Source: JAAXQD01 sp963790095 (GTDB taxonomy: Bacteria > Desulfobacterota > Desulfobacteria > Desulfobacterales > UBA11574). From it: a DNA stretch of 64,000 bases. The notes below the pieces were generated by a model, which ran no database searches, was not told where the DNA came from, and saw nothing but the letters and a program-made list of their open reading frames with translations. Below, piece after piece: positions 60,665-64,000 of this stretch; the stretch's first letter is position 1; every line of letters begins with the position of its first letter. The stretch spans positions 124,001 to 188,000 of the forward strand of contig CAWBNO010000008.1 of NCBI GenBank assembly GCA_963790095.1. The letters are read 5' to 3'. A program made the translations under genes and the position numbers.

Positions 60665-61696
60665 CTATTCCATAGGGCTGCAAATCGTCGCACCCGGTTG
60701 AATATCTTGTTCTGTACGAATTACTATAACTGTGGATGTGGTCTGTTCGGTGTGAAGGACAAGTAGCGTACCGTAAACCACCGGCGACAGGAGGCCATTC
60801 TTTTTTGTCTCCATCGCTTTTTTGTCCCTTTCCTGGTAATAGATGCTGTACGACTGCCCGGGCGTTACACCGTCTTTGCTCCCCTTGTCGATAAATACTA
60901 TGGTTTCATCGCCGATGTTATTTACTTGCTCTTCAGCTGAAATGATTTTACCGTTGAGTCCTTTTATACTTTCAGTCAGCGCGATCTTTGGCGACTGTTT
61001 TGCATACGGCATCAAAAGATCGTTGATGGCAATGCTTCGGTAGGATTGAACAACCTTGCCCAAAGCAAAACCGGGTTCTTTTTTTATGATTTCAACAACC
61101 CCTGTAAGATAGTGCTGGGTTCCCACCGGGGTCTTTGTTTTGTCGTCGACAACCGGCCTTAAGGTTCTATACACCGTATATTTACGGCCTTCTACAAGAG
61201 GATCGTTGCCCTTTTGCCGAACATAAACCAGATCTCCGGAACCGATCAAGTCTTTATCATCCTTCACTTTGAAAATGATACCCCGGGGAGAGACCGGCTG
61301 TTTTCGGATGAATCCAATGCTGTTAATGGGGGAATAATAATAATGGGTCTCCTGAACCGTTTCATTTTTGATGGACCCATCAGACCCCAGGCTTTTGGAG
61401 ACGAAAGTATCGATGCCTTTTCCATGATAGATCCGAATACGCTCACCCGGATAAATTAAATGTGGATTGGTGATCTGACGGTTCTCGCTCCACAATTCGG
61501 GCCATAGCCATGGGGAATCTGAAAATCGGTCGGAAAGATCCCACAGCGTATCTCCTTTCTGAACAGTATAGTAAAGACCTGCTTCATGCGCCACAGTATC
61601 CTTGCTTTCCTCTGCAAAAAGATCAACCGGAAAAACGATCAGTGCAGCCAAAATACACAAACACGTTATTACCTTGAATTTGCCATTGGAATACAT
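60665..61696 (-). CDS. LysM-domain envelope protein
   Basis: 343 residues. A signal peptide (MYSNGKFKVITCLCILAAL, cleaved near LFAEES) then one LysM domain (YYTVQKGDTLWDLSDRFSDS then HLIYPGERIRIY) that binds peptidoglycan, followed by a beta-rich region of about 220 residues with no family I can name. ATG at 61696 with GGAG upstream is preferred to ATG at 61717. No catalytic motif seen. Confidence 0.82.
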   Translation of the reverse strand: MYSNGKFKVITCLCILAALIVFPVDLFAEESKDTVAHEAGLYYTVQKGDTLWDLSDRFSDSPWLWPELWSENRQITNPHLIYPGERIRIYHGKGIDTFVSKSLGSDGSIKNETVQETHYYYSPINSIGFIRKQPVSPRGIIFKVKDDKDLIGSGDLVYVRQKGNDPLVEGRKYTVYRTLRPVVDDKTKTPVGTQHYLTGVVEIIKKEPGFALGKVVQSYRSIAINDLLMPYAKQSPKIALTESIKGLNGKIISAEEQVNNIGDETIVFIDKGSKDGVTPGQSYSIYYQERDKKAMETKKNGLLSPVVYGTLLVLHTEQTTSTVIVIRTEQDIQPGATICSPME

Positions 61697-61918
61697 TAGA
61701 CGCTCCGATCTTTTCATCGTTTTTTAACCAACCATTTTTTTTTAGCGGTTCCGGATTTCTCTCGGGTCGGACCTCTTCATTGCTTCACGTCAGGAATGAA
61801 GCGGTAGTATGTCAGCGCGATTTTTCGATAGTGAAGCAAATGGGTGGTATATTTAATATGTTTATATTATTAAACAATTACCAATCAAGACCGATTTTCA
61901 TGATAGATCTTGGATAAT

Positions 61919-61948
61919 TTCATAACCCGGCTGTCGGCAATTTGTCAA
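61919..61948 (-). promoter_or_regulatory. Candidate promoter for the LysM-domain gene
   Basis: On the reverse strand TTGACA (61943-61948), 18-base spacer, TATGAA (61919-61924). It would give a leader of about 215 bases. The rest of the gap 61697-62078 shows no gene. Confidence 0.45.
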
Positions 61949-62078
61949 GCTGTATCAAGTTGGCTGTTTGAAAATGGGAAACTCGGGCATCTGATCCATG
62001 GGACCATACGGTTGAGGGGGGAGGAAATCCAGGTTAAAAACCGGTTTTTTGAATGCAAAAATTTTACGAAGATGTTGC

Positions 62079-62115
62079 AAAAAAAAGCCCCCATGCGGAT
62101 ATTGCACGGGGGCTC
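62079..62115 (-). terminator. Intrinsic terminator of groEL
   Basis: On the reverse strand AGCCCCC / GGGGGCT with a 15-base loop is followed by eight T. It starts about 27 bases beyond the groEL stop. Confidence 0.95.
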
Positions 62116-62141
62116 ATAAATCAGTGACGCAAGGGGATGGG

Positions 62142-63803
62142 TTACATCATTCCGCCCATTCCGCCCATTCCGCCCATTCCGCCGCCCATTCCGCCGCCCA
62201 TTCCGCCGCCGGGCATGGAGTCAGATTTGTCTTCGGGCTTCTCGGCAACCATTGCTTCGGTGGTGAGCATCAAAGAAGCAACGCTACCTGCGTTTTGAAG
62301 GGCATAACGGACCACTTTGGTCGGGTCGATAACACCGGCTTCAATCAAATCTTCATATTTGTTGGTCTCGGCATTATATCCGTAAGCATCTTTGCCCCTT
62401 TTAACTTTATCGATCACAACTGAACCTTCAGCACCGGCGTTGTTGGCAATCTGTCGCAGCGGCTCTTCGATGGCACGCATCACGACCCTTACCCCCAACT
62501 TCTGGTCGGCTTTGATTTTAATTTTTTCCAAAGCTTCCAGACAGCGAACAAGGGCAACACCGCCGCCGGGCACGATACCTTCTTCCACCGCAGCCCGGGT
62601 AGCATTTAATGCGTCTTCGACACGGGCCTTTTTCTCCTTCATCTCTGTTTCAGTGGCAGCACCCACATTAATAACCGCCACACCACCGATCAGCTTGGCC
62701 AGTCGTTCCTGGAGTTTTTCCCGGTCATAATCCGATGTGGTATCATCAATCAGCGTTCGGATCTGTTTTACACGGCCCTCGAGTGCGGCACGTGAACCAC
62801 CACCGTCAACAATGGTGGTATTGTCTTTGTCGATATTGATGCGCTTGGCTTGACCCAGGTCTGCAAGGCTAAGGTTTTCCAACTTGATTCCCAGGTCCTC
62901 TGATACCACCTGACCGCCGGTTAGAATCGCTATATCCTCCAGCATGGCCTTCCGTCTGTCGCCAAAACCGGGCGCCTTGACGGCAGCAACCTGGAGCGTC
63001 CCTCTCAGTTTGTTCACGACAAGTGTGGCCAGTGCCTCGCCTTCCACGTCTTCCGCAAGGATCATAAGGGGCTTGCCCATCTTGGCAACCTGCTCAAGAA
63101 TCGGAAGCAGATCTTTCATGTTGCTGATCTTTTTCTCGTGAATGAGAATATACGGATCTTCCAATGAAGCAATCATCTTATCCGCATCCGTCACAAAGTA
63201 TGGCGAAAGGTAGCCGCGATCGAACTGCATGCCTTCCACAACCTCAAGGGAAGTCTCCATGGCTTTTGCTTCTTCAACGGTAATTACGCCTTCTTTACCC
63301 ACTTTGTTCATGGCTTCGGCAATGATGTTCCCGATGGTTTCGTCGTTGTTTGCCGAGATGGTGCCCACCTGGGCGATTTCACGCTGATCTTTGGTCGGTT
63401 TACTGATGTTGTGCAGTTCTTTGACGGCAACCTCAACAGCCTTTTCAATACCTCTTTTGATGGCCATGGGATTGTTGCCGGCTGCAACAAGTTTCTGGCC
63501 TTCTTCGTAAATAGCCCTTGCAAGTACCGTCGCCGTTGTTGTCCCGTCTCCAGCCATATCACTGGTCTTACTGGCGACTTCTTTGACCATCTGAGCGCCC
63601 ATATTTTGAAACTTGTCTTCGAGTTCGATTTCCTTGGCGACGGTCACGCCGTCCTTTGTAATTGTGGGAGATCCCCAGGATTTTTCAAGAACAACATTCC
63701 TTCCTTTTGGACCGAGGGTCACCACTACTGCATCCGCAAGAATTTTAACGCCTTTAAGCATCGCTTCACGGGCTTTCATGTCATATATTATCTGTTTAGC
63801 CAT
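62142..63803 (-). CDS. groEL: Chaperonin GroEL
   Basis: 553-residue Hsp60 chaperonin subunit; the tetradecamer with GroES refolds proteins using ATP. Conserved blocks include VVVTLGPKGRNVVLE, DGTTTATVLA (Asp of the ATP site), and GGVAVINVGAATETEM, with EEGIVPGGG near residue 410. The C-terminus is the usual Gly-Met-rich tail (GGGMGGGMGG). ATG at 63803 with CGGAGGA upstream. It follows groES by 28 bases in the same transcript. Heat-shock control sites would lie upstream of groES, outside the window. Confidence 0.98.
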   Translation of the reverse strand: MAKQIIYDMKAREAMLKGVKILADAVVVTLGPKGRNVVLEKSWGSPTITKDGVTVAKEIELEDKFQNMGAQMVKEVASKTSDMAGDGTTTATVLARAIYEEGQKLVAAGNNPMAIKRGIEKAVEVAVKELHNISKPTKDQREIAQVGTISANNDETIGNIIAEAMNKVGKEGVITVEEAKAMETSLEVVEGMQFDRGYLSPYFVTDADKMIASLEDPYILIHEKKISNMKDLLPILEQVAKMGKPLMILAEDVEGEALATLVVNKLRGTLQVAAVKAPGFGDRRKAMLEDIAILTGGQVVSEDLGIKLENLSLADLGQAKRINIDKDNTTIVDGGGSRAALEGRVKQIRTLIDDTTSDYDREKLQERLAKLIGGVAVINVGAATETEMKEKKARVEDALNATRAAVEEGIVPGGGVALVRCLEALEKIKIKADQKLGVRVVMRAIEEPLRQIANNAGAEGSVVIDKVKRGKDAYGYNAETNKYEDLIEAGVIDPTKVVRYALQNAGSVASLMLTTEAMVAEKPEDKSDSMPGGGMGGGMGGGMGGMGGMGGMM

Positions 63804-63831
63804 ATCGGTCTATCCTCCGTTTATTTTAAAT

Positions 63832-64000
63832 TTATTCGATTACGCAGAGCACTTCTTGTTCGCTCATAATCAGGTATTCTTCACCTTCAACTTTTATCTC
63901 TTGTCCGCCATATTTACCGAACAGAATCCGGTCACCTATTTTGACTTCAAGGGGGACACGTTTCCCGTCGTTATTCAGCGCACCCTTTCCAACTGCAACA
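63832..64000 (-). CDS. groES: Co-chaperonin GroES, C-terminal part, cut by window edge
   Basis: The reverse strand encodes the last 55 residues of GroES, e.g. GDRILFGKYGGQEIKVEGEE and EVLCVIE before the TAA at 63832. The upstream part is beyond the window. It directly precedes groEL, the standard groESL order. Confidence 0.95.
   Translation of the reverse strand, partial: VAVGKGALNNDGKRVPLEVKIGDRILFGKYGGQEIKVEGEEYLIMSEQEVLCVIE

Noticed and set aside
1..64000. CRISPR arrays, prophage or defence genes
   Set aside because: No regularly spaced direct repeats, integrase, or recognisable phage/defence genes were seen; this was by reading, not by search.

Overview
The window (about 45% G+C by eye, dense coding, mixed strands) looks like chromosome of a strictly anaerobic Desulfobacterota bacterium, most likely a sulfate-reducing Desulfobacterales relative. 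This is inferred from gene content, not a database match: ETF:quinone oxidoreductase and acyl-CoA dehydrogenases of fatty-acid oxidisers, a CooC-type maturation ATPase, a corrinoid/Fe-S-protein-like polypeptide, an AcuB/AcuC pair, and a cysteine-desulfurase homologue that has lost its PLP lysine.

Layout. 1-9.3 kb: a leftward translation and RNA-metabolism block, coaE-rho-rpmE-prfA-prmC-rpsB-tsf-pyrH-frr-uppS (uppS cut by the window edge), with cca divergent from coaE. 9.8-12.6 kb: adk, rpsU, folC and tRNA-Arg(CCG), with two clean intrinsic terminators. 12.8-17.6 kb: a PilZ protein, a four-gene Mla/Pqi-like lipid-transport operon (MlaB-MlaE fusion, MlaF, MlaD, PqiC-like lipoprotein) and HU. 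18.3-23.1 kb: ETF-QO converging on UbiB-like kinase, phasin-like protein and acyl-CoA dehydrogenase. 23.4-29.1 kb: a rightward run of CooC, AcuC-type deacetylase, AcuB-type CBS-ACT protein, PrmA, a metallo-beta-lactamase-fold protein, a sirtuin and a small corrinoid/Fe-S-protein-like polypeptide. 29.3-33 kb: an AsmA-like gene split by a frameshift. 33.2-39.2 kb: WrbA, TrkH/TrkA and two EamA transporters. 39.3-41.2 kb: an IscU-like scaffold plus the lysine-less NifS homologue. 41.3-48.5 kb: parvulin and cyclophilin isomerases, AI-2E-type exporter, DUF4442/nitronate monooxygenase pair, a frameshifted acyltransferase and an acyl-CoA dehydrogenase with a rubredoxin-like tail. 48.8-64 kb: cell-envelope genes (YcbB, YcbK, metallophosphoesterase, TPR lipoprotein, YdbL, YdbH, LysM protein) and groEL-groES, with groES cut by the window edge.

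Functional threads. Envelope lipid traffic recurs: the Mla-like operon, two AsmA-superfamily bridges (29.3 and 57.0 kb), YdbL and a broken acyltransferase. Acyl-CoA oxidation and its electron transfer recur (two dehydrogenases, ETF-QO, rubredoxin-like tail). The most unusual biology is the PLP-lysine-less NifS/IscU pair and the 23-29 kb cluster joining protein deacylation (AcuC, AcuB, sirtuin) to CODH/ACS-like parts.

Non-coding and mobile sequence. I see three families of short palindromic, MITE-like elements: about 194 bp twice (18.0 and 34.0 kb, inverted relative to one another), about 142 bp once plus a solo end (39.8 and 52.0 kb), and a roughly 245-bp element with inverted ends (9.3 kb). 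There is also a possible IS200/IS605-type end hairpin (56.3 kb). No autonomous transposase, prophage, CRISPR array or defence island was seen. Several genes carry single-base frameshifts, mostly at homopolymers, which could be sequencing error or real decay.
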